Source: JAGOPY01 sp964619555 (GTDB lineage: Bacteria > Bacteroidota > Bacteroidia > Bacteroidales > JAGOPY01). Taken from it: a stretch of DNA of 64,000 nt. Position numbers and translations under genes: made by a program. Location: the NCBI GenBank assembly GCA_964619555.1, contig CAZUDV010000014.1, forward strand, positions 51,830 through 115,829. The letters are read 5' to 3'. The notes under the pieces were generated by a model. The model had not been told where the DNA came from. It saw only the letters and a list, made by a program, of their open reading frames with translations, and searched no databases. This document shows positions 34,097-42,897 of this stretch, piece after piece (within the stretch, counting starts at the first letter, position 1; each line of letters starts with the position of its first letter).

Positions 34097-36058
34097 ATGA
34101 ATTTCCGGAGATTAATAATTAAGATCCTCATGATACCTGCATCAGGTTTAAGTCCGGTATTGGCCCAGAATGCATGGATCAATGAGTTCCATTACGACAA
34201 TACCGGAGGTGATGTAGGCGAATTCATAGAAATTGTTGTGGAAAATGCTGAAAATTATTCCATATCTTCATTCCAGGTTATTTTATATAATGGAGCCGAT
34301 GGTTTATACTATAGTTCCAAGAGTCTCAGTGCTTTTAGCCCCGGGAGCATTTTGGGAAATCATTCATTTTATTCCCTGAATTATACTTTGTCAGGCACTG
34401 CCATACAAAACGGGGATCCTGACGGCATTGCCTTATTGTATAACGGTACATTGATCCCGGGTCAATTCCTGAGTTATGAAGGTGTATTTACTGCCCTGGA
34501 CGGCCCTGTAGCCGGTACCTCATCCATCGACATCGGCGTGGACGAAGAACCAGTTCCTGCAGCCGGATTATCCCTTCGCCTGAGTGGATCCGGAACCCAA
34601 TATTCTGATTTCACCTGGCAGGAACCGGCGGCCGAAAGTCCCGGGACTATTAACCCAGGACAGGCCCTTACTGGCAATTTCATTGCTAATCCTTTGTTTT
34701 TCAACGCTTCAACATATTCAGAATCACAAATCAATCTTTCGTGGAACCAAAATGCCAACAATAACGATATTTTGCTTGCCTGGAGCAGCACAAATATTTT
34801 TGGCATACCAACGGGAACATATACTGTAGGAGATACCATACTGGGTGGCGGAAGAGTTCTATTTGCAGGGAATTCACAGTATTTCAACCATACCGGACTC
34901 AACCAGGCTACCCGATATTTTTATACGGCCTGGTCCGTGAATACATCCAATTACTCCTCCGGTGTATCCGATAGTGCTTGTACCCGTTTTCCGGAGCCTT
35001 CCGGTCATCCTGATGGTTTAGCAGCGCAATCGAACGGGCCTTCCTACATTACGGTCAGCTGGACCGACGCCGACGCGGCCCATTATCTTATCAAGGGCAA
35101 CAATTCCGGTTATGGTGATATCGTCGAGCCGACGGATGGTGTTCCGGAGGCCGATGCCTACCTGGTACGAAACGTGGATGCCGCAGTCCAAAAACACAGG
35201 TTCACAGGATTGACGCCCGATACCCGGTACTATTTCAAGGTCTATCCTTATAATGGCCAGGGTGTATCGGTAAATTATAAAACTCAAGGGTCTGTTCCTC
35301 AGACATCAGCCATCACACACCCGGTTGATCTCCAACTATTGATCAGTGAAGTGGCTGATCCTATCCAGTCTGAGTTGTGTTTTATCGAGCTATATAATGC
35401 CGGTAACAAACCGATTGACTTTTCATTGGATTCCGTTTATGTATGCAGGCAATCATACGGGAATCCGGCACTATGGGAGTCCGTACTTCTGACCGGTTCA
35501 CTCCAGACCGGGAAAAAGTATGTAATTGCCTGTCAGAATACTAACTTTGATACAGCTTATCTACAATCGGCCGGCCAGTACAGTGCGGTTGCCTGTATCA
35601 CCGGCAATGACGGCATTTTCCTGTATTATGGCGGGCAACAAATGGACGGATACCGTTTTGATGCATACGGAACGCCCGGTGTCGCCGGGGATACGGCTGT
35701 CTGGAATTACACAGGTGGTCATGCAGTACGCAAAAGGTATATTAATACTCCTGATTCTACCTTTGACCAGGAAGAATGGGTAGTTCTTAAAAGCCTGAAT
35801 TACTACAATATGACTCCAGGCGAGCATGCAGAGACTGCTACCTGGCAGGGAAATACCTCCAGCCAATGGAATAAACGAGGGTTGAACTGGAGTGGTTCAT
35901 TTGGATTTGTACCTGATGCGAGTTATACTGTTATAATTCCGGACCAGATAAATGATCCGGAAGTGACTTCTCCTTCAGCCTGCCACCGGCTTGAACTGGA
36001 AAACGGAAGCATGATTTCTGTCCGGGATGGGGCATTGTTACATATCGTGGGTCCATGA
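34097..36058 (+). CDS. Secreted lamin-tail/FnIII protein, truncated by a repeat
   Basis: I place the start at ATG 34097, where a signal peptide is seen (MNFRRLIIKILMIPASGLSP then VLAQ). The domain order is an N-terminal lamin-tail-like domain (WINEFHYDNTGGDVGEFIEI), two FnIII-like modules with the NYKTQGSVPQTS type of ending, a second lamin-tail-like domain (LLISEVADPIQSELCFIELY), and a final adhesin-like strand (ELENGSMISVRDGALLHIVG) that normally leads on to further strands and a T9SS tail. The frame stops at TGA 36056-36058, which is the first three bases of a palindromic repeat, so the expected C-terminus is missing. Confidence 0.75.
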   Translation: MNFRRLIIKILMIPASGLSPVLAQNAWINEFHYDNTGGDVGEFIEIVVENAENYSISSFQVILYNGADGLYYSSKSLSAFSPGSILGNHSFYSLNYTLSGTAIQNGDPDGIALLYNGTLIPGQFLSYEGVFTALDGPVAGTSSIDIGVDEEPVPAAGLSLRLSGSGTQYSDFTWQEPAAESPGTINPGQALTGNFIANPLFFNASTYSESQINLSWNQNANNNDILLAWSSTNIFGIPTGTYTVGDTILGGGRVLFAGNSQYFNHTGLNQATRYFYTAWSVNTSNYSSGVSDSACTRFPEPSGHPDGLAAQSNGPSYITVSWTDADAAHYLIKGNNSGYGDIVEPTDGVPEADAYLVRNVDAAVQKHRFTGLTPDTRYYFKVYPYNGQGVSVNYKTQGSVPQTSAITHPVDLQLLISEVADPIQSELCFIELYNAGNKPIDFSLDSVYVCRQSYGNPALWESVLLTGSLQTGKKYVIACQNTNFDTAYLQSAGQYSAVACITGNDGIFLYYGGQQMDGYRFDAYGTPGVAGDTAVWNYTGGHAVRKRYINTPDSTFDQEEWVVLKSLNYYNMTPGEHAETATWQGNTSSQWNKRGLNWSGSFGFVPDASYTVIIPDQINDPEVTSPSACHRLELENGSMISVRDGALLHIVGP

Positions 36059-36118
36059 CCTCACAGGTGACCTCACAGGTGACCTCACAGGTGACCTGTG
36101 AGGTCACCTGTGAGGTCA
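36056..36118. repeat. Palindromic repeat, family A, copy 1
   Basis: Three tandem copies of GACCTCACAGGT are followed by two inverted copies of ACCTGTGAGGTC, making a long self-complementary structure. The same family occurs at 47816-47857. It supplies the stop codon of the secreted protein gene ending at 36058. Confidence 0.85.
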
Positions 36119-36158
36119 TATTAAAAAAATCACGAACTTTGCTGGAAAGTTATTTGCC

Positions 36159-37010
36159 ATGAGCAGGTTCATAATATTCTTCATCCTGTTATTCTCCTTT
36201 TTTAAATCAAATGCACAGGTCCCCGATTTATGCTTGACCAGGGAAGAATACCGGCTTTACTCGCTCATCAATGATGCCCGGACGAAAAAAGGCCTGCCCG
36301 TCGTACCCATATCAAGATCCTTGAGCTATGTGGCAAAAATCCATGCCAGGGACCTGTTTCACAACAATCCGGATACTTCTTACTGCAGCCTCAACAGCTG
36401 GTCAGACCAGGGTACATGGACGGCCTGCTGCCATTCCAAATACACCCCTAATCCTTCCTGCATCGTCAATAAACCAATGGAACTGGCCAAATATCCCGGC
36501 GAAGGACATGAGCTTTGTTATTGGGACAGTGAAATTCTGAATCCTGACACTGTGATGAGGTTCTGGTTATCCATTGACCAGGCCAGGGAAATTTTACTAA
36601 ATGAGAAAAAATGGAGCTACTTTACCTGGAAAGCCCTGGGCGTGGGAATATACAAAGGATATGTCTGCCTCTGGCTGGGAGAGATGCTGGATTCGTTATC
36701 CGAGCCTACCCTCTGCGGCTCAGCTCATGGAGCCGATTTCCTTCCCCTGCCTGATAAATCAGAACAACCGGTCTTGTTATCAAAACCCTCCGGGCGATAC
36801 TACCTGATCTTTGCCAGCCTGAAAACAGAAGACGACGCCAAAAAAGAGCTGGCCAGGTTTAAAAAGTCGGGTTTCGCCGGTGCTAAAATCATTTTTAAAG
36901 ATAACTTATACCGAGTATCACTTTCGGATTTTGGTACCCAGCAGGAAGCCCTGAATGCCAAAAAAGAGCTGGGGGAGGAATACAAAGCATCGTGGGTCAC
37001 TAAATTCTAG
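36159..37010 (+). CDS. Secreted CAP-domain protein with SPOR domain
   Basis: A signal peptide (MSRFIIFFILLFSFFKSNAQ) is followed by a CAP/SCP-like domain (LYSLINDARTKKGLPVVPIS, LSYVAKIHARDLFHNN, FTWKALGVGIYKGYVCLWLG), a fold found in many extracellular proteins. The C-terminal ~75 residues form a SPOR domain (GRYYLIFASLKTEDDAKKEL, YRVSLSDFGTQQEALNAKKE), which binds peptidoglycan denuded of stem peptides. Together they suggest a periplasmic or surface protein associated with the cell wall. The N-terminal half has several cysteines. Confidence 0.85.
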   Translation: MSRFIIFFILLFSFFKSNAQVPDLCLTREEYRLYSLINDARTKKGLPVVPISRSLSYVAKIHARDLFHNNPDTSYCSLNSWSDQGTWTACCHSKYTPNPSCIVNKPMELAKYPGEGHELCYWDSEILNPDTVMRFWLSIDQAREILLNEKKWSYFTWKALGVGIYKGYVCLWLGEMLDSLSEPTLCGSAHGADFLPLPDKSEQPVLLSKPSGRYYLIFASLKTEDDAKKELARFKKSGFAGAKIIFKDNLYRVSLSDFGTQQEALNAKKELGEEYKASWVTKF

Positions 37011-37046
37011 TTCAAAGTTCAAGGTTCAAAGATCAAAGTTGAGATC
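37011..37046. repeat. Short imperfect tandem repeat
   Basis: The motif GTTCAAAG and close variants occur four times in a row just after the CAP-SPOR gene. It may be a degenerate repeat of the kind common between Bacteroidota genes. No function is inferred. Confidence 0.4.
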
Positions 37047-37138
37047 CTAGGTTACTCAGTGAATGCTATGGTGATTATCACCTCAAAGATTTCCACCTAA
37101 AAAACAATTGGCGGATAAATAAAACCCTGGACTTTGAA

Positions 37139-38008
37139 TTAACTGAGCACTTCTTTCATACGTTTTCCGATATCGGCCGGGGAATCCACTACGTGGATAC
37201 CACATTCCCTTAGAATTGCCTTCTTGGCCTGGGCCGTATCTTCTTTTCCGCCAATGATGGCGCCTGCGTGTCCCATGGTTCTGCCTTTTGGCGCTGTTGC
37301 CCCGGCAATGAATGCTACCACAGGTTTGGTACCATTCTCTTTCAGCCAGTGGGCAGCTTCAGCTTCCATGGTCCCTCCAATTTCACCAATCATCACAATT
37401 CCCTTTGTATCGGGATCTTTCGTGAAAAGCCGCACCGCATCGAGAGTCGTGGTGCCAATGATTGGGTCTCCCCCTATCCCGATCGCCGTCGTCTGGCCCA
37501 GTCCTATTTTCGTAAGTTGATCCACGGCCTCATAGGTCAGGGTCCCGGAGCGGGATACGATACCGACAGGGCCCGGCGTGTGGATAAAACCGGGCATGAT
37601 CCCGACCTTGGCTTCACCCGGGGTTATGACCCCCGGACAGTTGGGCCCGACCAGCCGGCTGCTCCGGCAATTGAGGTACTCTTTCACCAGGATCATATCC
37701 TTCACCGGTATTCCTTCAGTGATGCAAACAATTACCTTGATCCCGGCATCCGCGGCTTCCATGATGGCGTCCGGCGCAAAGGCCGGCGGGACGAAGATGA
37801 TGGACACATCGGCCCCTTCCCTTTCCACTGCCTGGCTCACTGTATCGAACACCGGCTTATCGAGGTGGAATGTTCCGCCCTTGCCGGGGGTTACCCCACC
37901 GATGACATTCGTTCCATATTCGATCATCTGGCTGGCGTGGAATGTCCCTTCCTTACCGGTAAATCCCTGGACGAGGACGCGGGAATGCTTGTTAACGAGA
38001 ACACTCAT
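37139..38008 (-). CDS. sucD: Succinyl-CoA ligase (ADP-forming) alpha subunit
   Basis: The 289-aa protein (start ATG 38008, MSVLVNKHSRVLVQGFTGKE) has the N-terminal CoA-binding Rossmann domain and the C-terminal ligase domain with the phosphohistidine loop GHAGAIIGGKEDTA. It converts succinyl-CoA and ADP to succinate, CoA and ATP in the TCA cycle together with SucC. All conserved parts are present (VGPNCPGVITPGE, GIGGDPIIGTT). The beta subunit is not adjacent. Longer in-frame extension upstream of 38008 is unlikely because the family length is about 290. Confidence 0.96.
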   Translation of the reverse strand: MSVLVNKHSRVLVQGFTGKEGTFHASQMIEYGTNVIGGVTPGKGGTFHLDKPVFDTVSQAVEREGADVSIIFVPPAFAPDAIMEAADAGIKVIVCITEGIPVKDMILVKEYLNCRSSRLVGPNCPGVITPGEAKVGIMPGFIHTPGPVGIVSRSGTLTYEAVDQLTKIGLGQTTAIGIGGDPIIGTTTLDAVRLFTKDPDTKGIVMIGEIGGTMEAEAAHWLKENGTKPVVAFIAGATAPKGRTMGHAGAIIGGKEDTAQAKKAILRECGIHVVDSPADIGKRMKEVLS

Positions 38009-38108
38009 GGTGCATTTTGAATTATTAATTAGTCGTTTTTCCGTTATTCCAACTCCCTCCCCCGATTGGGGGATGGCTGGGGTAGGGGCAAGTGGCAAAA
38101 TTAAGAAA

Positions 38109-38141
38109 TTTGACGAATCCTTCCAGTTTTACCTAACTTTG
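38109..38141 (+). promoter_or_regulatory. Bacteroidota-type promoter of mnmE
   Basis: TTTG (38109-38112), 21 nt and TAACTTTG (38134-38141) lie 18 bases before the ATG at 38159. This is a full match to both elements with a slightly long spacer. Confidence 0.65.
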
Positions 38142-38158
38142 TGTAGATTCTTCGGTAT

Positions 38159-39613
38159 ATGTTGACCACACCTTACGACAACGATACGATCTGTGCCATT
38201 GCCACCCCACCCGGACAGGGGGCAATTGCCATTATCCGATTAAGCGGGCCGGAAGCCATTCCAATCGTCGACCGTGTTTTCACCCCCAGGAAAAAAGGTC
38301 TCCTCCTGGCTGAGGCCGAAACCCATACTCTGCATTTCGGATTGATCCATAAAGACGAGGATATGCTCGACGAGGTCCTGGTGAGCGTTTTCCGTACACC
38401 CCATTCTTATACCGGCGAAAATGCCATTGAAATATCCTGCCATGGGTCCACCTTTATCCAGCAGAAAATCGTGGAACTCCTTATCAGCAAAGGCGCCAGG
38501 CACGCCAGGCCAGGTGAATTCACCCTCCGGGCATACCAGAACGGCAAATTCGATCTTTCGCAGGCAGAAGCTGTAGCCGACCTGATCGCAGCCTCATCGA
38601 AAGCCTCGCACGATATCGCCCTGAAGCAAATGCGCGGTGGATTTTCTAAAAAGATAAGTGAACTCAGGGGGAAATTGTTGGATTTTGTATCCCTGATTGA
38701 ACTGGAACTGGATTTCAGCCAGGAAGATGTGGAATTTGCCGACCGAAATGCATTGGTTAACCTGTTAAGGGAAATCCGGAAGGAATTATCGGAACTGGCC
38801 GGTTCATTTGCCCTTGGGAATGTCATCAAAACGGGCATCCCGGTGGCGATCATCGGGAAACCGAATGTCGGAAAGTCGACCCTGCTGAACGCCATCCTCA
38901 ACGAAGAACGGGCAATCGTCTCCCCTATCCCGGGCACCACGCGCGATACCATCGAAGACACGATCATTCATGACAATTACGCTTTCCGTTTTATCGATAC
39001 GGCAGGATTACGTCATTCCATCGACGAAATTGAATCCATAGGCATTAACCGAACGTACGAAAAGATAGACCAGGCCACCATCGTGTTATACGTATTCGAT
39101 GTAAGAAGCAATAATTACCACGAGATCCCGGATGAGATAAAGAAATTGAGCCTGTACGGCGATAAGGCGGCAGGAGAAGCGGAGGGATGGGGAATTAAAA
39201 AAGAAAGGCAACCAACTAACGACGGCAAGCAAGTCATTTTAGTCGCCAACAAGACCGATATGCTGGAAGAATCGCCGCACGGTTTGAAAGAACTGCTGGA
39301 TCTTGGCTGCATCTTTGTTTCCGCCAAGCGCAAGGAAAACATCAACCTGATCCTGGACCGGCTGGTGGAATCGGTGCAACAGATGGATATGCAGGACAGG
39401 GCTGTAGTGTCAAACATCCGGCATTACGAAGCATTGACCAAATCGTTACAATCAGTGGAAGAAGTAATGAAAGGCCTTGAGTCAGGGTTGTCGGGGGACC
39501 TGGTCACCGTAGACCTGAGAACGGCTCTTTATCATCTCGGGGAGATCACGGGGGAGATATCCACGGAAGATATATTAGGAAATATTTTCGGCAGGTTTTG
39601 TATCGGAAAGTAA
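38159..39613 (+). CDS. mnmE: tRNA modification GTPase MnmE
   Basis: The 484-aa protein shows all MnmE parts: the N-terminal folate-binding domain (DTICAIATPPGQGAIAIIRLSG), a helical domain, the inserted GTPase (GKPNVGKSTLLNAIL, TRDTIED, DTAGLR, NKTD) and the C-terminal CIGK motif with the catalytic Cys. With MnmG it installs 5-carboxymethylaminomethyl groups on wobble uridine of certain tRNAs. It starts 17 bases after a consensus promoter. It is divergent from sucD. Confidence 0.97.
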   Translation: MLTTPYDNDTICAIATPPGQGAIAIIRLSGPEAIPIVDRVFTPRKKGLLLAEAETHTLHFGLIHKDEDMLDEVLVSVFRTPHSYTGENAIEISCHGSTFIQQKIVELLISKGARHARPGEFTLRAYQNGKFDLSQAEAVADLIAASSKASHDIALKQMRGGFSKKISELRGKLLDFVSLIELELDFSQEDVEFADRNALVNLLREIRKELSELAGSFALGNVIKTGIPVAIIGKPNVGKSTLLNAILNEERAIVSPIPGTTRDTIEDTIIHDNYAFRFIDTAGLRHSIDEIESIGINRTYEKIDQATIVLYVFDVRSNNYHEIPDEIKKLSLYGDKAAGEAEGWGIKKERQPTNDGKQVILVANKTDMLEESPHGLKELLDLGCIFVSAKRKENINLILDRLVESVQQMDMQDRAVVSNIRHYEALTKSLQSVEEVMKGLESGLSGDLVTVDLRTALYHLGEITGEISTEDILGNIFGRFCIGK

Positions 39614-39656
39614 CTTCGATTCCAGGAACCCAGTAAGGATGTTAACTTTTTAGCGT

Positions 39657-40967
39657 TTATTCGATATGCTCAAGTGTAGGGACACCCTGAACATTCTTCG
39701 TCCGACCTTCAGCATTTTTTGTCTGGCTTTCGTCAATGTTTATCTTTAACAGGTAACTGGAAGGTTCTCCAGGTGGACAGTTAATCTTTAATTCCAATTC
39801 CATCAATGCTTTAAAATCAACATTAGGGGGTTCATCAATAAAGTGCGCCGTGAGAGTAATTCTATGATTGGCACTTTTCAATGTGGCGGTGCATTTCTCG
39901 GAAGTGATAAAAGTAAATTTACCATCTTCGATTTCATGTTCGGTACATTCAGTTCCTGACGGGAGTAATATGACGATATCTTCCTTTTCAATCTTATTAC
40001 CCGAAGGATCATCTATAATCAATTTCATCTTACGCTTGAAAACCATCGCTGCAGAAGTCTGATCAAAACAAACGTCAGAATTTTTTGTCCGGGCACATTG
40101 TATTGCCTCGGTGAAGTTCAGCTGCATTTTGATAGACTTACCTTTGCCGCCACTGCAATGGGAAATATCAACATCCGCATCCTTTAACTTAAAAATATGC
40201 TTCTCACAATCACATTGGTTAAATATCTCTATGTAATCTATTCCCTGGCCGTTTTGGTTATCCGGTTGCGAGCCCTCTCCAAACAGAATATTGTATCCAA
40301 TCCCGGCCATGACGGCAAATCCTCCCATATTAAAATCCCAATTATTAAAAGGCCTGTACGAATAAGTAGCATCAAGACATAATTCCAGATTCCGATTCAG
40401 AAAATACTGAAATCCTGCAGTTGCATGCAAGTCCCAGCTGGTCTTGGTCTCCTTGTCGGAAGTGGTCACCGGTTCATGGGTATAAGGATCCATCATGGAA
40501 GTTTCGGAAATCACTTTTCCGATAGTTATACCCGTTCCGGCTCCGATATCCAAGGACCAATGTTCCTGACCAAAGGGATAATGAAAATAACCGGAAAGCA
40601 ATACCGGCCAGCATCTGAGGTCACTCTTGCTCTCGTACAAATCCGTCTCACTTTCAAAACTCTTCCCCCAGTAATTGCCTTTAATTTCAATAGAAAATTC
40701 CGGCATAAAATATAAGGAAGATGAAATTCCGGCATTGAACCCTGTTCCATAATTTTCATTGACCTGTTTATCAACCGGCGTAAAAATCCCGGCTTCCGCG
40801 CCAAAGCTCAATTTTGGCGCTACTTCATTCATAGGCACATCCCATTTGATGATTTGCTCCTTTGGCCTTTTTTGTGCCGCGATATCATTATTTGACATTG
40901 TGGAAAACAGAACGGTAACCATCACAGCGAATAAGATCCTGCGACAAATAATTCGATGCGTTTTCAT
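39657..40967 (-). CDS. Outer-membrane beta-barrel protein with C-terminal extension
   Basis: An N-terminal signal peptide (MKTHRIICRRILFAVMVTVL) precedes an OmpA-like beta barrel of about 200 residues (PKLSFGAEAGIFTPVDKQVN, FNAGISSSLYFMPEFSIEIK, GGFAVMAGIGYNILFGEG). A ~190-residue cysteine-rich C-terminal region is not recognised (CDCEKHIFKLKDADVDISHC). It is probably located in the outer membrane with the extension exposed. It is convergent with mnmE; 43 bases separate them. Confidence 0.75.
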   Translation of the reverse strand: MKTHRIICRRILFAVMVTVLFSTMSNNDIAAQKRPKEQIIKWDVPMNEVAPKLSFGAEAGIFTPVDKQVNENYGTGFNAGISSSLYFMPEFSIEIKGNYWGKSFESETDLYESKSDLRCWPVLLSGYFHYPFGQEHWSLDIGAGTGITIGKVISETSMMDPYTHEPVTTSDKETKTSWDLHATAGFQYFLNRNLELCLDATYSYRPFNNWDFNMGGFAVMAGIGYNILFGEGSQPDNQNGQGIDYIEIFNQCDCEKHIFKLKDADVDISHCSGGKGKSIKMQLNFTEAIQCARTKNSDVCFDQTSAAMVFKRKMKLIIDDPSGNKIEKEDIVILLPSGTECTEHEIEDGKFTFITSEKCTATLKSANHRITLTAHFIDEPPNVDFKALMELELKINCPPGEPSSYLLKINIDESQTKNAEGRTKNVQGVPTLEHIE

Positions 40968-41491
40968 AGAATCGACATTTAATCTAAAATTAACCGAAGA
41001 GATAAATCAAAAGGAAACCGTTACCCGGTATTAAAAAAGCGGTTAGACAGGACTGTTTTAATGAGCTGGTAACGATTCAGAAATATAGAGTGATTCTCCT
41101 GACTGCCAACTCTGACCGCTTAATTTTAGGTTAAAGTTAGTCATATCCAGGGGTAAAAGCAAGAAGATTTTTCAAGAGGCAACACATTGATTATGTTGCA
41201 TATATACAGTTATGATCAGCCCGTCAGATATTGTAATCAAAGCACCATTCATGTTAAAATTAGTCTCTTAATAAATTATGGCGCACCTTCATAATCTTGT
41301 AAAACAGTTATATTGAAAGCAGATCCATTTTCTTCAAAAAATTGATTGAGATCAAGCAACTTCAGCTAATCGGGCAATAAAAATAAATACAACACAGCCG
41401 TCAAATATATAAACCAGGCGGACCATCCCTCTTAACGATTCTATTATCTTTGACGTTACGGAAGCAAGTGCTTCTGGTAATTATAAATAAT
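40968..41491. other. Intergenic region with -7 element
   Basis: No gene is seen in this 524-bp gap. Near its right end TATCTTTG (41445-41452) matches the -7 element, about 40 bases before the ATG of the SDR gene. No -33 element is obvious. The rest is A/T-rich without recognisable structure. Confidence 0.45.
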
Positions 41492-42178
41492 ATGCAATCG
41501 ATCATAATAACAGGTGCCAATGGAGGACTCGGGCTTGCTGTAACCCGGGAACTGGCCGATAATAATTACAATATTCTTGCCGTGACCGGCAGACAGGGTG
41601 CGGGTGAATTAACCGAAAGTCATCTTATCCATCAATTTGAGGTGGATTTATTGAATCCGGAAGGATCCGAACAGTTCATCAAAAAAGTCACAGCCAGCAC
41701 TCCCACTGTCGAAGCAGCCGTGCTACTCGTTGGAGGTTTTGCCATTGGGAAGCTGCAGGATACGACCAAAACCGGATTGGAGAAGCTGATCGATCTCAAT
41801 TTTTATACAGCATTTAACGTGGTGAAGCCTTTGCTGAAGCATTTCATGGCTCAAGGCAGTGGCCGTTTTATCCTGGTGGGCTCCCGTCCCGGGCTGGATG
41901 CGGCAGCCGGCAAGGATTTCTTTGCATATTCCCTGAGCAAGGCCATGATTTTCAAACTCGCCGAGTTCATCAATGCGGAGGGGAAAAGTAAAAACACCGA
42001 TGCTGTTGTAATCGTACCGTCCACGATTGATACCGAAGCCAACCGAAAAGCCATGCCTGATGCCGATTTTTCAAAATGGATTACTCCTGATGCCATTGCG
42101 CGGGCAATCACATTCTATCTGTCGCCGGAAGGCAGGATGATCAGGGAAGCGGTCGTAAAGATATATAACCGTTCTTAA
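41492..42178 (+). CDS. Short-chain dehydrogenase/reductase
   Basis: The 228-aa protein (start ATG 41492, MQSIIITGANGGLGLAVTRE) has the SDR Rossmann fold with TGANGGLG for NAD(P) binding and the catalytic FFAYSLSK (Y-x-x-x-K), preceded by the Ser of ILVGSRPG. It reduces or oxidises a carbonyl or alcohol; the substrate is unknown. The upstream frame from 41450 would extend the protein without homology. It is convergent with the DedA gene. Confidence 0.88.
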   Translation: MQSIIITGANGGLGLAVTRELADNNYNILAVTGRQGAGELTESHLIHQFEVDLLNPEGSEQFIKKVTASTPTVEAAVLLVGGFAIGKLQDTTKTGLEKLIDLNFYTAFNVVKPLLKHFMAQGSGRFILVGSRPGLDAAAGKDFFAYSLSKAMIFKLAEFINAEGKSKNTDAVVIVPSTIDTEANRKAMPDADFSKWITPDAIARAITFYLSPEGRMIREAVVKIYNRS

Positions 42179-42182
42179 ATGA

Positions 42183-42803
42183 TCAGGCGCTTTGGCGTTT
42201 CTGGATAAAGCCCTTGTAAATCAGGTAAAATACGAACAGAACGCCCAGAGCCAGCATAATATAGCTAATTTCGGTGTAGTATCTCTCGACTAATCCCGGT
42301 GGGATAAAATATCCGAGCATTGCCAGGGTTATATTCCACAATAGTGCACCGGCAGTGGTGTAAAGCAGAAAACTTTTAAGGGGCATCCTGGCAAGACCTG
42401 CGGGTACGGAGATCACTTGCCGGATAGCCGGTATCAGCCGACCGATAAAGGTGGAGATATTACCATACTTGTTAAAGTAAGCTTCTGCTTTTTCAATGGA
42501 TTTGGGTTCGATCAGCAACATCCTTGCGAATCTGGTACGGGCAAAAGCATAGATGGCACTTCGGCCGATCCATAAGGCCAGGTAATAATTGAACAATGCT
42601 CCGATGATTGCCCCCATGGTCGAAAACAGGATAACCAGGAAAATATTGAGTTCCCCCTGGGCCGCTTTATAGGCAGCCGGTGGAACCACAATTTCTGAAG
42701 GAAATGGTATAAAGGAACTTTCTATAGCCATCAGAATGGTGATGGTATAGTAATTAATATGTTCCATATACCAGGAGGTAATATCAGTAAAAAATTCAGA
42801 CAT
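42183..42803 (-). CDS. DedA family membrane protein
   Basis: The 206-aa protein (start ATG 42803, MSEFFTDITSWYMEHINYYT) has DedA signatures: IESSFIPFPSEIVVPPAAY, GALFNYYLALWIGRS, then FIGRLIPAIRQVISVPAGLA. DedA proteins are polytopic inner-membrane proteins implicated in lipid scrambling or proton-linked transport. Five or so hydrophobic segments are visible. A -7 element (plus-strand CAAAGATA 42831-42838) lies upstream on the minus strand. Confidence 0.9.
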   Translation of the reverse strand: MSEFFTDITSWYMEHINYYTITILMAIESSFIPFPSEIVVPPAAYKAAQGELNIFLVILFSTMGAIIGALFNYYLALWIGRSAIYAFARTRFARMLLIEPKSIEKAEAYFNKYGNISTFIGRLIPAIRQVISVPAGLARMPLKSFLLYTTAGALLWNITLAMLGYFIPPGLVERYYTEISYIMLALGVLFVFYLIYKGFIQKRQSA

Positions 42804-42830
42804 GTTAAGCTTGAAATATATTTGTGGCGG

Positions 42831-42838
42831 CAAAGATA
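42831..42838 (-). promoter_or_regulatory. -7 element of dedA-like gene
   Basis: The plus-strand CAAAGATA reads TATCTTTG on the minus strand, 28 bases before the ATG of the DedA gene. Confidence 0.5.
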
Positions 42839-42884
42839 AGAAGAGTTTAACAGGAAAACCGGGCTTCAGGATGGATTAAACCTT

Positions 42885-42892
42885 TAATTTTG
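42885..42892 (+). promoter_or_regulatory. -7 element of the MFS gene, near-leaderless
   Basis: TAATTTTG matches TAnnTTTG and lies only 5 bases before the ATG at 42898, so the message would be almost leaderless if this is used. No clear -33 element is present. Confidence 0.4.
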
Positions 42893-42897
42893 CGGAA

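Noticed and set aside
36800..37000. Minus-strand frames inside the CAP-SPOR gene
   Set aside because: Antisense shadow of a well-supported gene.
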